DNA of 64,000 bases from Prevotella sp. OH937_COT-195 (GTDB taxonomy: Bacteria > Bacteroidota > Bacteroidia > Bacteroidales > Bacteroidaceae): contig NZ_RQZH01000012.1 in NCBI RefSeq assembly GCF_003932845.1, forward strand, positions 26,599 through 90,598, in the 5' to 3' direction. The number at the start of each line of letters is the position of its first letter. Within the stretch, counting starts at the first letter, position 1. The notes under the pieces are model-generated. The model searched no databases and was not told where the DNA came from. It worked only from the letters and a program-made list of their open reading frames with translations. Positions 39,140-46,522 of this stretch are shown in pieces. The position numbers and the translations under genes are program-made.

Positions 39140-40640
39140 CTCCCCTCTTCGACTTTATTTTTAATATATTCAAGAATTTGTCGGAAAGCTTTTTCCAAAG
39201 TTTCACTTTCTGTCTCAAAATCATATACGAAAAGAGAATACTGCAAGCAACGAGCAACACACCGAAACACCAATACATACAGCCGTTGATAAGGAAACTT
39301 ATTGCGAGGGCACAAATACCGAGCGGAACTTGCACAACGACATATTTCATTACATTGCGACTAAAGACATAAGAATATCTTAAACGAAGAAAAAAAATAG
39401 TAACGAAAACATCTATCAGCCCCACAAGCGTGATGGCTACACCGGCTCCGATAAGGCCGAAATTAATGTAAAGTAATGCCGTCGCAGAAAACAACAACAC
39501 ATCATATATAGCCTCAAGCAGAAGATAAGAGCGCGAATCAGCACGGGAAAGTGGCAGATATTGCATAGGCAGGACAAGTGCCCTCCCATAGAGCGACAAC
39601 ACCATTACCTGCATCATTTCTATAGAGGGTAGGAACTTGGAACTCAGCAATAATGGCACTATAACAGGCATAAAGACTATGAATGCCACTATCATTGGAG
39701 ATATTAGCAAAAGCAATACCTCAATCTGGTTGTTTATGGCGATGTTGCGTGCCGCCGTATCTGATGTAATTGCCGACAAACGCGGGAAATAATCGGATTC
39801 CATAGCAGAAAACACCATGCCGGCATAGGAAAGAGTGATGACATATCCCGCATTATACAATCCTACTGTATCCAACGCACCATAGTTGTTGAGAAACGAC
39901 CTTATGGCAAAATCGATGCCGCTTCCCATTATTCCGGCCAAAACAAATGCCACACCAAGTTTTATCATGCCCCCTCCCCTGCCAAGGGCTGCCTTTGAGA
40001 AATCAAATTTTAAAGGATACTTTCTGGAGGAGTAACGTATTGTGAGCAACATCTGTATTACAGCAACGACGATAAGCGACGGAATAATACCGCTTTCACC
40101 CCATATATAATATATAGGTATTGTTGTGACAAGTGCAAATATTATGTTAAGCGAGGAAATAGCAGCAAGACCACGAAGTTTCTGCGTACCTTTCAAAATT
40201 GCCGTTTCACCGCCGGTAATCGCAGCCATACCCACAATGGGAGACAAAAGTATAAAATGAAGACTGTGGTCGCCCCAACTAAAAGCAATATTGTCCAACA
40301 TTGATCCCGTAAGCATGCACACGAGCATGCCAAATAATGCCACAAGAAGACTCCACGACCTTACTATTGCAATGTTTTTCTCTACCTCATACCCGTCATT
40401 CTTGCTTAACGCTTCGGAAATATTCTTCACAGCACTAATATGAATGCCGAAATTAGTAGAATCGGAAACGAGTTTGACCGTGGAATTGAATAGCGAGACA
40501 AGCCCCATTCCGTCAGGTCCCAGTATTAGTGCAACAAACTTATTCCTAACAAGGGCAAAAAGAATATTGACACCTTGTATGCCACCAAAAATACCGGTAT
40601 ATTTCAAAATATGATTATAACTGACCCTGTTGCTTTCCAT
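39123..40640 (-). CDS. Polysaccharide (O-antigen-type) flippase
   Basis: 505 residues from the ATG at 40640 (MESNRVSYNHILKYTGIFGG); the frame extends to a GTG at 40685, which I think less likely. About 12-14 hydrophobic helices, with VRNKFVALILGPDGMGLVSL near the N-terminus, characteristic of Wzx-like members of the MOP superfamily that move lipid-linked glycan units across the membrane. Its neighbour is a glycosyltransferase; the divergent pair of transferases begins 160 bp away. No wzy polymerase or wzz gene in this window. Confidence 0.86.
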   Translation of the reverse strand: MESNRVSYNHILKYTGIFGGIQGVNILFALVRNKFVALILGPDGMGLVSLFNSTVKLVSDSTNFGIHISAVKNISEALSKNDGYEVEKNIAIVRSWSLLVALFGMLVCMLTGSMLDNIAFSWGDHSLHFILLSPIVGMAAITGGETAILKGTQKLRGLAAISSLNIIFALVTTIPIYYIWGESGIIPSLIVVAVIQMLLTIRYSSRKYPLKFDFSKAALGRGGGMIKLGVAFVLAGIMGSGIDFAIRSFLNNYGALDTVGLYNAGYVITLSYAGMVFSAMESDYFPRLSAITSDTAARNIAINNQIEVLLLLISPMIVAFIVFMPVIVPLLLSSKFLPSIEMMQVMVLSLYGRALVLPMQYLPLSRADSRSYLLLEAIYDVLLFSATALLYINFGLIGAGVAITLVGLIDVFVTIFFLRLRYSYVFSRNVMKYVVVQVPLGICALAISFLINGCMYWCFGVLLVACSILFSYMILRQKVKLWKKLSDKFLNILKIKSKRGDDGES

Positions 40641-40772
40641 AACCTCATTTATTAACGAGGGAAGTGCTTTTTTATTACACGCCACCGCCTTTTTTTATAA
40701 AAATATTTAAAACGCAAAATGTCATATATAAATATTTCACATGAAAAACATCATTTTTTCAAATCAATATCG

Positions 40773-40780
40773 TAACTTTG
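40773..40780 (+). promoter_or_regulatory. -7 box for the plus-strand glycosyltransferases
   Basis: TAACTTTG followed by CA, 23 bp before the ATG at 40803. Confidence 0.6.
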
Positions 40781-40802
40781 CAAACGATAAAATACCATTA
40801 CG

Positions 40803-41792
40803 ATGCCTAACAATATTTATGCTACGGAACAAACTCCGCTCGTTAGTTTCATAGTCACGACATACAATCTGCCGGATGAAATGCTCAAAGAATGCCTTCA
40901 AAGCATAACGGCATTATCACTGAACCACCGCGAGGTGGAAATTATAGTTGTCGATGACGGCTCTGACGAGGATACGCTTTCGGGTATAAGGGAAATCTGC
41001 GACAATATCATATATATACGGCAACCAAACAAGGGTGTCAGTGTGGCAAGGAATATGGGATTGAAAATCGCGAGCGGAAAATACATACAATTCATCGATG
41101 GAGACGACAAACTAATTCTTGCCGGGTATGAACACTGTCTCGACATAGTTAGATTCAAAGATCCCGACATAGTATTATTCAATTTCACAAAAAAAGACAC
41201 AAACATAGACACGCCATATATGTTCGATGGACCGTTGAGCGGAGAAGAATACATGCGTCGTAACAACATCAAGGCATCTGTGTGCGGATATGTATTCAGC
41301 CGTAACATACTTGCAAACCTTAAATTTAGCGCAGGAGTAGAATTTGGTGAGGATGAAGAATTTACACCACAACTAATACTAAGCGCAGAAAAATTGTATG
41401 CCACTGATACTTGCGCATATTATTACCGCAAGAACAGTTCATCGGTAACGCACAAAAAAGGTAAACGAAGACTTGCCAAACGACTTGCAGACACCGAGCA
41501 TGTCATATACAACCTTTACCACCTTGCCGGCACCTTGCCGGCACAAGATTCCGCGGCATTGCGTCGAAGAGTGGCACAACTTACCATGGACTATATTTAT
41601 AACACCATTGTACTTACCCGGTCAAGGCATCAACTCGAAAAGCGAATAAGGAATTTAGAGAAAAAAGGACTATATCCGCTCCCATCCGACAATTATACAT
41701 GGAAATACAAGATATTCAACAAGATGATAAAATCCGACACCGGAAAGAAAGTATTAATGCTTGCACTGCCTTTGCTGAAACGTGAAAGATGA
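40803..41792 (+). CDS. Family 2 glycosyltransferase
   Basis: 329 residues. PLVSFIVTTYNLPDEMLKEC begins the GT-A fold; VVDDGSDEDTL and YIQFIDGDDKLI (DGDD at about 98-101) carry the nucleotide-sugar and metal site. A cysteine/tyrosine-rich C-terminal half (CAYYYRKNSSSVTHKKGKRR) is variable. Overlaps the following glycosyltransferase gene by 4 bp (ATGA), so they are translationally coupled. Donor and acceptor are unknown. Confidence 0.9.
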   Translation: MPNNIYATEQTPLVSFIVTTYNLPDEMLKECLQSITALSLNHREVEIIVVDDGSDEDTLSGIREICDNIIYIRQPNKGVSVARNMGLKIASGKYIQFIDGDDKLILAGYEHCLDIVRFKDPDIVLFNFTKKDTNIDTPYMFDGPLSGEEYMRRNNIKASVCGYVFSRNILANLKFSAGVEFGEDEEFTPQLILSAEKLYATDTCAYYYRKNSSSVTHKKGKRRLAKRLADTEHVIYNLYHLAGTLPAQDSAALRRRVAQLTMDYIYNTIVLTRSRHQLEKRIRNLEKKGLYPLPSDNYTWKYKIFNKMIKSDTGKKVLMLALPLLKRER

Positions 41793-42895
41793 GAATATTA
41801 CTGTTAGGCGAATACAGCAACTTGCATGCGACACTTGCCGAGGGATTGCGTGAATTGGGAAACGAGGTCGTGGTGGCAAGCAATGGAGATTTTTGGAAAG
41901 ATTTCCCAAGAGACATTGATATTGCACGCAAACCGGGGAAGATTGGAGGAGTCAAATTAATGGCAAAACTGTTATCCGTAATGCCAAAAATGAAAAACTT
42001 CGATGTTGTTCAACTAATAAACCCCATGTTCCTTGAATTGAAGGCGCAACGTATTATTCCATTCTACAAACGAATAAGAAAAGAAAACGGGAAACTTTTC
42101 ATGGGCGCTTTCGGTATGGACTATTATTGGGCAAAAATAAATTCTTGTCAAATGCCTCTGCGATATAGCGATTTCAATATTGGCAACAAAATCAGAAATA
42201 ACTATGATGCGGTAAAGGAAAGAAAAGATTGGATAGGTACTCCGAAAGAGCAACTTAACAGAATAATAGCAAAAGACTGTGACGGAATAGTTGCTTGTCT
42301 ATACGAATACTATGCAACATACAAGAATGTATTCCCGGAAAAAACAAGTTTTATTCCACTTCCAATTAATCTTGGAAAAAACTCCCCCTCCTCCATAACC
42401 TCACACAATGAGAAGATTAGAATTTTCATCGGAATAAGCCGCGGAAGGAACGAATACAAAGGAACGGATATTATGCTGAAGGCTGCACTCGACGTTGCCG
42501 CACGCCATCCGGAAGAAATTGAGATAATGAAAGCGGAGGGGGTGTCATTCAACGAATACCAAAAAATTATGGATGGAAGCGATGTCATTCTCGACCAGTT
42601 GTATTCATACACACCAAGCATGAATTCTCTGCTTGCAATGAGCAAGGGAATAATATGTATAGGTGGAGGAGAACCGGAAAACTATGATATTATAGGTGAA
42701 AGAGAACTTCGTCCCATTATAAATGTTCTGCCATGCTACAAAAGTGTCGTTGAACAATTAGAGTGGCTGATAGAACACAAGAAAGATATTCCGACGATGA
42801 AACAAGACAGTATCGAATATGTTCGAAGACATCATGACCATGTAAAGGTTGCACGCCGCTACATTGAGTTTTGGAATGCCAAAAGTTCGCTATAA
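41789..42895 (+). CDS. Glycosyltransferase, GT-B type (family 4-like)
   Basis: 368 residues. N-terminal MRILLLGEYSNLHATLAEGL and a C-terminal RIFIGISRGRNEYKGTDIML segment with a late GGGEPENYDIIGERELRP stretch, the donor-binding region of GT4-like GT-B enzymes. Ends with a helix near EYVRRHHDHVKVARRYIEFW. The stop lies inside maf, which reads the other way: a 37-bp convergent overlap (42859-42895). It completes the polysaccharide cluster with the upstream transferase. Confidence 0.82.
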   Translation: MRILLLGEYSNLHATLAEGLRELGNEVVVASNGDFWKDFPRDIDIARKPGKIGGVKLMAKLLSVMPKMKNFDVVQLINPMFLELKAQRIIPFYKRIRKENGKLFMGAFGMDYYWAKINSCQMPLRYSDFNIGNKIRNNYDAVKERKDWIGTPKEQLNRIIAKDCDGIVACLYEYYATYKNVFPEKTSFIPLPINLGKNSPSSITSHNEKIRIFIGISRGRNEYKGTDIMLKAALDVAARHPEEIEIMKAEGVSFNEYQKIMDGSDVILDQLYSYTPSMNSLLAMSKGIICIGGGEPENYDIIGERELRPIINVLPCYKSVVEQLEWLIEHKKDIPTMKQDSIEYVRRHHDHVKVARRYIEFWNAKSSL

Positions 42896-43431
42896 ATACG
42901 CTGTACCGGCAGTCCCATTACATTGAAATAACTACCTTGTATTGATTCCACCCCAATAAAGCCTATCCACTCTTGAATGCCGTATGCACCGGCCTTGTCA
43001 AAAGGTTTGTAATGTTCAACGTAATATTCTATCTCACTCTCTGAAAGTTTTTTGAAAGTAACGTCGGTCTCAACCGAGAAAACTCGCTCTTGTTCTTTTG
43101 TCATAAGGCATACTCCGGTTATGACCTGATGCGTACGACCGCTTATCAATCTTAACATTGAGCAGGCTTCTTCGGCATCAACAGGTTTACCAAGAACTTT
43201 ACCGTCAATCACTACAATCGTATCGGCGGTAATCACAAGTTCGTCGCAAGAAATACTTCCCTTGTAAGCAGAAGATTTCTTTCTCGCAATAAATTCACTA
43301 ATTTCCTGTACAGGCAGATCGTCCGGATAACTCTCATCTATTCCGGGCAACAATCTTATCTCAAAATCAACATTTAACCCCGATAACAATTCTTTTCTTC
43401 TCGGACTTCCCGAAGCCAATATTATTTTCAT
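42859..43431 (-). CDS. maf: Maf-family nucleoside triphosphate pyrophosphatase
   Basis: 190 residues. Hydrolyses non-canonical or methylated NTPs (dTTP/UTP-type in one subclass). The active-site loop is ASGSPRRKELL, with VITADTIVVIDGKVLGKP and the SGRTHQVITGV segment also conserved. Overlaps the convergent glycosyltransferase by 37 bp at its 3' end. Minus-strand companion genes kdsC-like, DUF2520 and nitroreductase lie upstream with short gaps, so they form one unit. Confidence 0.93.
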   Translation of the reverse strand: MKIILASGSPRRKELLSGLNVDFEIRLLPGIDESYPDDLPVQEISEFIARKKSSAYKGSISCDELVITADTIVVIDGKVLGKPVDAEEACSMLRLISGRTHQVITGVCLMTKEQERVFSVETDVTFKKLSESEIEYYVEHYKPFDKAGAYGIQEWIGFIGVESIQGSYFNVMGLPVQRIYSELLAFQNSM

Positions 43432-43459
43432 TGTATATTATCTGTTTCCAATTAAAAAA

Positions 43460-43978
43460 TCACCATCCGAATGCTCGTGCATCACAAAGCCATTTTCCTT
43501 GTGCTTTCAATACTTGCTCCACCACATCACGACCACAACCATATCCGCCACGCCTGTCACTTATGTATATACAAGTCTGTCTTACTTCGGCACAAGCATC
43601 CGAAGGACAGCAGGGACAACCGCACGTTCTCAACACTTGAAGATCCGGAATATCGTCACCCATAAAAATCAATTCATCGTCAGAATATCCGTAACGGTTT
43701 TTTAAATCTTCGTAAGCATTTATCTTAACGGCGGCTTTCATATAAATATCCTTTACGCCAAGACCTTCATACCTCAACCGCACAGCCTCTGTGCCACCTC
43801 CCGTTATTATGGCAATACGAAGACCTTGTTTCATGGCGAACTGTATGGAATATCCATCCTTAATGTTTACCGTCCTCATTGGCTCGCCGCCGGGGTGGAG
43901 AGGAACAGTCTCGGAACTCAATACCCCGTCAACATCAAACACAATGGCTTTTATCTTGCTCAAATCGTAGTTTATCAT
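43460..43978 (-). CDS. kdsC: KdsC-type HAD phosphatase (KDO 8-P phosphatase)
   Basis: 172 residues, the C0-class HAD family without a cap. Motif I is [10 protein letters not shown] (two Asp), motif [14 protein letters not shown], motif [15 protein letters not shown]. Expected to dephosphorylate 3-deoxy-D-manno-octulosonate 8-phosphate for LPS inner-core synthesis. A C-terminal [15 protein letters not shown] is typical. Part of the maf-kdsC-DUF2520-nitroreductase unit; a linked KDO pathway is not visible here. Confidence 0.88.
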   Translation of the reverse strand: MINYDLSKIKAIVFDVDGVLSSETVPLHPGGEPMRTVNIKDGYSIQFAMKQGLRIAIITGGGTEAVRLRYEGLGVKDIYMKAAVKINAYEDLKNRYGYSDDELIFMGDDIPDLQVLRTCGCPCCPSDACAEVRQTCIYISDRRGGYGCGRDVVEQVLKAQGKWLCDARAFGW

Positions 43979-43993
43979 TTTTATATTACTCTG

Positions 43994-44782
43994 TCATTTA
44001 TCAATTCCCATTATACTTTTACTCATAATTTCATAAATATCCCTCGCCACAGGAGATTCTATAAGTTCCAAATGCTCATTGATAACATCAATATCTCTCC
44101 TTGCCGCGGGACCTGTTTGTGATTCTCGTGGAGAAAGCATCTCAAGTTTTTTCACGGTTTCATTTATCAACGGAAGCATCACACTGAATGGTATGTTGTG
44201 GGCAGAAAGCAAATCATCTGCAATGGCAAAACAATGATTGGCAAAATTACACACAAACACTGCGGCAACATGAAGATAACGACGCTTCTCGGAATCGAGA
44301 CGATATACCTTTTCCGTAAGTTCGTGCGAGAAACATTCAAGCACCTCGCAAGTACGCTCGTCGGAAGCCTCAACGAAAATTGATATCTCTCTGAAATTCA
44401 CATTCTTCTGCTTGCTGAAAGTCTGCATGGGATAAAAAACGCCATGCGCCACATTTGTGTCTCCGAAAACACTTAACGGGACACTTCCTGCAGTGTGAAC
44501 CACTATGCCGCCTGCCGCCTTTTCCAAAACTTTCGGAAGAACAATGTCGAGTACACAGTCCTTGACAGAAACGATATAAAGGTCGGCTCCCGTAACGATG
44601 CCGTCAAAAGATGTCGTCCGGCGACTGCCGAGTCTTTTTGCCAAAGATTCGGCAGACCTTTCCGTGCGACTGAAAACCTGTTCTACTTTTATGCCTTGTC
44701 GCAACAATGCCTCGCCAAGGTTCGTGGCAAGGTTTCCGGCACCGATGATTACAATACGCTTAATATCGCCCGACATGAACAT
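43994..44782 (-). CDS. DUF2520 Rossmann-fold protein
   Basis: 262 residues (ATG at 44782, or 44776 for MSGDIKR). An NAD(P)-binding N-terminal domain (IKRIVIIGAGNLATNLGEAL) resembles F420/NADP-dependent oxidoreductases; the C-terminal DUF2520 helical domain has PLINETVKKLEMLSPRESQTGPAARRD. Function not established. It overlaps the nitroreductase 3' end by 23 bp and precedes kdsC by 15 bp. Confidence 0.85.
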   Translation of the reverse strand: MFMSGDIKRIVIIGAGNLATNLGEALLRQGIKVEQVFSRTERSAESLAKRLGSRRTTSFDGIVTGADLYIVSVKDCVLDIVLPKVLEKAAGGIVVHTAGSVPLSVFGDTNVAHGVFYPMQTFSKQKNVNFREISIFVEASDERTCEVLECFSHELTEKVYRLDSEKRRYLHVAAVFVCNFANHCFAIADDLLSAHNIPFSVMLPLINETVKKLEMLSPRESQTGPAARRDIDVINEHLELIESPVARDIYEIMSKSIMGIDK

Positions 44783-45287
44783 TCTCCCACTTCAAGCGAT
44801 CTTCATTTTGAGCATTCCTTTCTTCGGCTTTGTGTCCGAATGCAATCACACACAGACACGATAGATTTTCAGGAATATCAAGTACTCCGCGTATTACGGT
44901 GTCGGCAGATGTGCCGTCGGAAAGTCCTCTCCCGCGCATTTGCACCCAGCAAGAACCAAGACCTAAATCCTCGGCTTGGTATTGCATGGATATTGCAGCA
45001 ATGGAAGCATCCTCCACCCAACAGTCATTTGTCATGGGATCGCCTAAGACTACAACGGCAAGCGAGGCTTCTTTTATAAGTTGTGAACCATGACTTTTAG
45101 CATCTGAAATCTTTTCAAGATCATTCTTGTCATCAACAACAACAAACTGCCAATCTCTTCTGCTCTTACTTGTAGGAGACATAAGTGCGGCACGAAGTAT
45201 CAATCTTACGTCGTCTGCACCAATTTCTTCGTCTGTAAACTTGCGATGGCTGCGTCTAACCTGCGCCAATGTTCCAAAATCTCTCAT
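44760..45287 (-). CDS. Nitroreductase family protein
   Basis: 175 residues, FMN-binding. RRSHRKFTDEEIGADDVRLILRAALMSPTSKSRRDWQFVVV is the nitroreductase opening (seen here in pieces, starting near residue 10), and DCWVEDASIAAISMQYQAEDLGLGSCWV is the second conserved region. Reduces nitro compounds or quinones with NAD(P)H in relatives; the substrate here is unknown. The first gene of the maf-containing unit, about 100 bp downstream of tRNA-Thr. Confidence 0.87.
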   Translation of the reverse strand: MRDFGTLAQVRRSHRKFTDEEIGADDVRLILRAALMSPTSKSRRDWQFVVVDDKNDLEKISDAKSHGSQLIKEASLAVVVLGDPMTNDCWVEDASIAAISMQYQAEDLGLGSCWVQMRGRGLSDGTSADTVIRGVLDIPENLSCLCVIAFGHKAEERNAQNEDRLKWENVHVGRY

Positions 45288-45384
45288 AACTCACATATAT
45301 TCTTTAAAGTTAAACTATAAAAGGTTAAAAGTCAATGGCAAAGAAAATACCTGCACATTCAACTTTTAACCTTTAACTTTCTTG

Positions 45385-45458
45385 AGCCTCTTGTCGGATT
45401 CGAACCAACGACCCCGAGATTACAAATCACGTGCTCTGGCCAACTGAGCTAAAGAGGC
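45385..45458 (-). tRNA. tRNA-Thr (anticodon TGT)
   Basis: 74 nt. Acceptor stem GCCTCTT (from 45458) pairs with AAGAGGC (45392-45386); D arm AGCTCAGTTGGCCAGAGCA; anticodon loop TTTGTAA gives TGT, decoding ACA; T arm ends GGTTCGAATCC. Discriminator T; CCA is not encoded. The SRP RNA is just upstream on the same strand. Confidence 0.95.
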
Positions 45459-45461
45459 GGG

Positions 45462-45559
45462 TGGGTAAGCGGTCTGCATCGCGCCGCTACAACCAACTAC
45501 CTTTGCTACGTTCCCGTCCTGGAGGATTCGAAGGGAGCTGGCCGTGCAGGACTTACCCA
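45462..45559 (-). ncRNA. ffs: 4.5S-type signal recognition particle RNA
   Basis: Minus-strand transcript of about 98 nt that folds into one long hairpin: ends TGGGTAAG (45559-45552) and CTTACCCA (45469-45462) pair. The apical region reads CAGGACGGGAACGTAGCA, which matches the SRP domain IV pattern: symmetric loop CAGG/AGCA around AC-G[GGAA]C-GT. It sits 3 nt before tRNA-Thr with its own promoter box. It should bind Ffh for membrane targeting. The tight spacing suggests cotranscription and processing. Confidence 0.85.
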
Positions 45560-45571
45560 TTTTTGCAGGTG

Positions 45572-45579
45572 CAAAGTTA
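45572..45579 (-). promoter_or_regulatory. -7 box for the SRP RNA and tRNA-Thr
   Basis: Minus-strand TAACTTTG followed by CA, 13 nt before the predicted 5' end of the SRP RNA. Confidence 0.6.
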
Positions 45580-46088
45580 GCGATTTTATTTATTAAAAAA
45601 GAATGTTTACTTAAAGAAAAAGTGCTTTTAACCTTTTTTTATTACATTTTGTCATCTTGTAATTCGTCGATATGTAGGAGTGAAAAATGAGAATTAACAC
45701 ATTAAAACTTACAATATATATGTATCCGTATTCTGCACAAAGTGCGCTCTGTTCTTTTGCTTTTCCATCGTTCTAATTGTCACGGATAGATTTGATTTCT
45801 TCTGTACACCGATATTAATATGGCAAATCTCACAAGTATTTGAATGCTTGTCCGGTTATTATTTGAATGCCGTATTTCTAAAAAACACTACATATCTCGA
45901 TTGATTTCCAACCAGAAACCGTAATCAATTTCATACGGCATTTTGATGATAATCCTTTTATTCTCATAAAGTCCTATTTACCAAAAAGATTTATTGCATT
46001 ATTCGTCGTATTCCAAATAACATCGTGACTTATGCTCTTGCTTTTATGTTAACGACGAATAGACCTGCCACTAATTACAAACAAGATA
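45580..46088. other. Non-coding stretch
   Basis: AT-rich DNA between the SRP RNA promoter and the repeat at 46.1 kb. No credible ORF or structured RNA was recognised in it. Confidence 0.5.
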
Positions 46089-46130
46089 GTAAATTTGCCG
46101 AATTTACAGACCAAAATCGCCGAATTTACT
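46089..46130. repeat. GCCGAATTTAC repeat, copy 3
   Basis: GTAAATTTGCCGAATTTAC forms a short palindrome (7-bp arms around TGCCG), followed closely by ATCGCCGAATTTAC. Related to the copies at 8.0, 22.8 and 60.2 kb. Confidence 0.55.
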
Positions 46131-46168
46131 GTTCGGTTAAGTACAAGTGAAAAAATCATTTATGTTTA

Positions 46169-46366
46169 AACCCAAATCGGTCATTAGAACCCTCAACCGA
46201 TTTTGTTCGATTGTTGAGCAGATGTGCAGCCGTTTCATCGAAGGCGTAGCGGGCTAACGTAGAGATGAAATGGCTGCGCAGATGTCAGCAAGCGGGCTAA
46301 AGCGGTTGGGAAGCGTAACGGCAATAGCAAATCTAAGTAAATGCGGTCTAATGACCGATTTGGGTT
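46169..46366. repeat. 198-bp element with perfect 20-bp terminal inverted repeats
   Basis: Terminal arms AACCCAAATCGGTCATTAGA (46169-46188) and its exact reverse complement (46347-46366). Inside, CAACCG (46194-46199) pairs with CGGTTG (46303-46308), and GCAGCCGTTTCATC (46226-46239) pairs with 46264-46277 at 13 of 14. AGCGGGCTAA occurs twice (46249-46256 region and 46291-46300). No ORF inside. Either a MITE-like element or a structured RNA; not resolved. Confidence 0.7.
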
Positions 46367-46420
46367 AAATGTTGCATCGTATGATATAAATTGGAACAAC
46401 AACGCATTAACTGATATTGA

Positions 46421-46459
46421 AAAAAGAAGGTTCCAAAAGTGTGTAAAACTTTTGGAACC
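46421..46459 (-). terminator. Intrinsic terminator of the ppiD-like gene
   Basis: GGTTCCAAAAGT (46429-46440) pairs perfectly with ACTTTTGGAACC (46448-46459), 7-nt loop. Reading on the minus strand the stem is followed by TTCTTTTTT. It lies about 63 bp past the gene's stop. Confidence 0.8.
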
Positions 46460-46522
46460 CGCCCTAATGGCATAATTGTATTATGTTGTTTACATTACAT
46501 ACTTTCTAATAGAAGATTCAAA

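Noticed and set aside
40641..40685. GTG-started 15-residue extension of the flippase
   Set aside because: The inner ATG at 40640 gives the YNHILKYTGIFGG start that relatives show, and the extension lacks family support.
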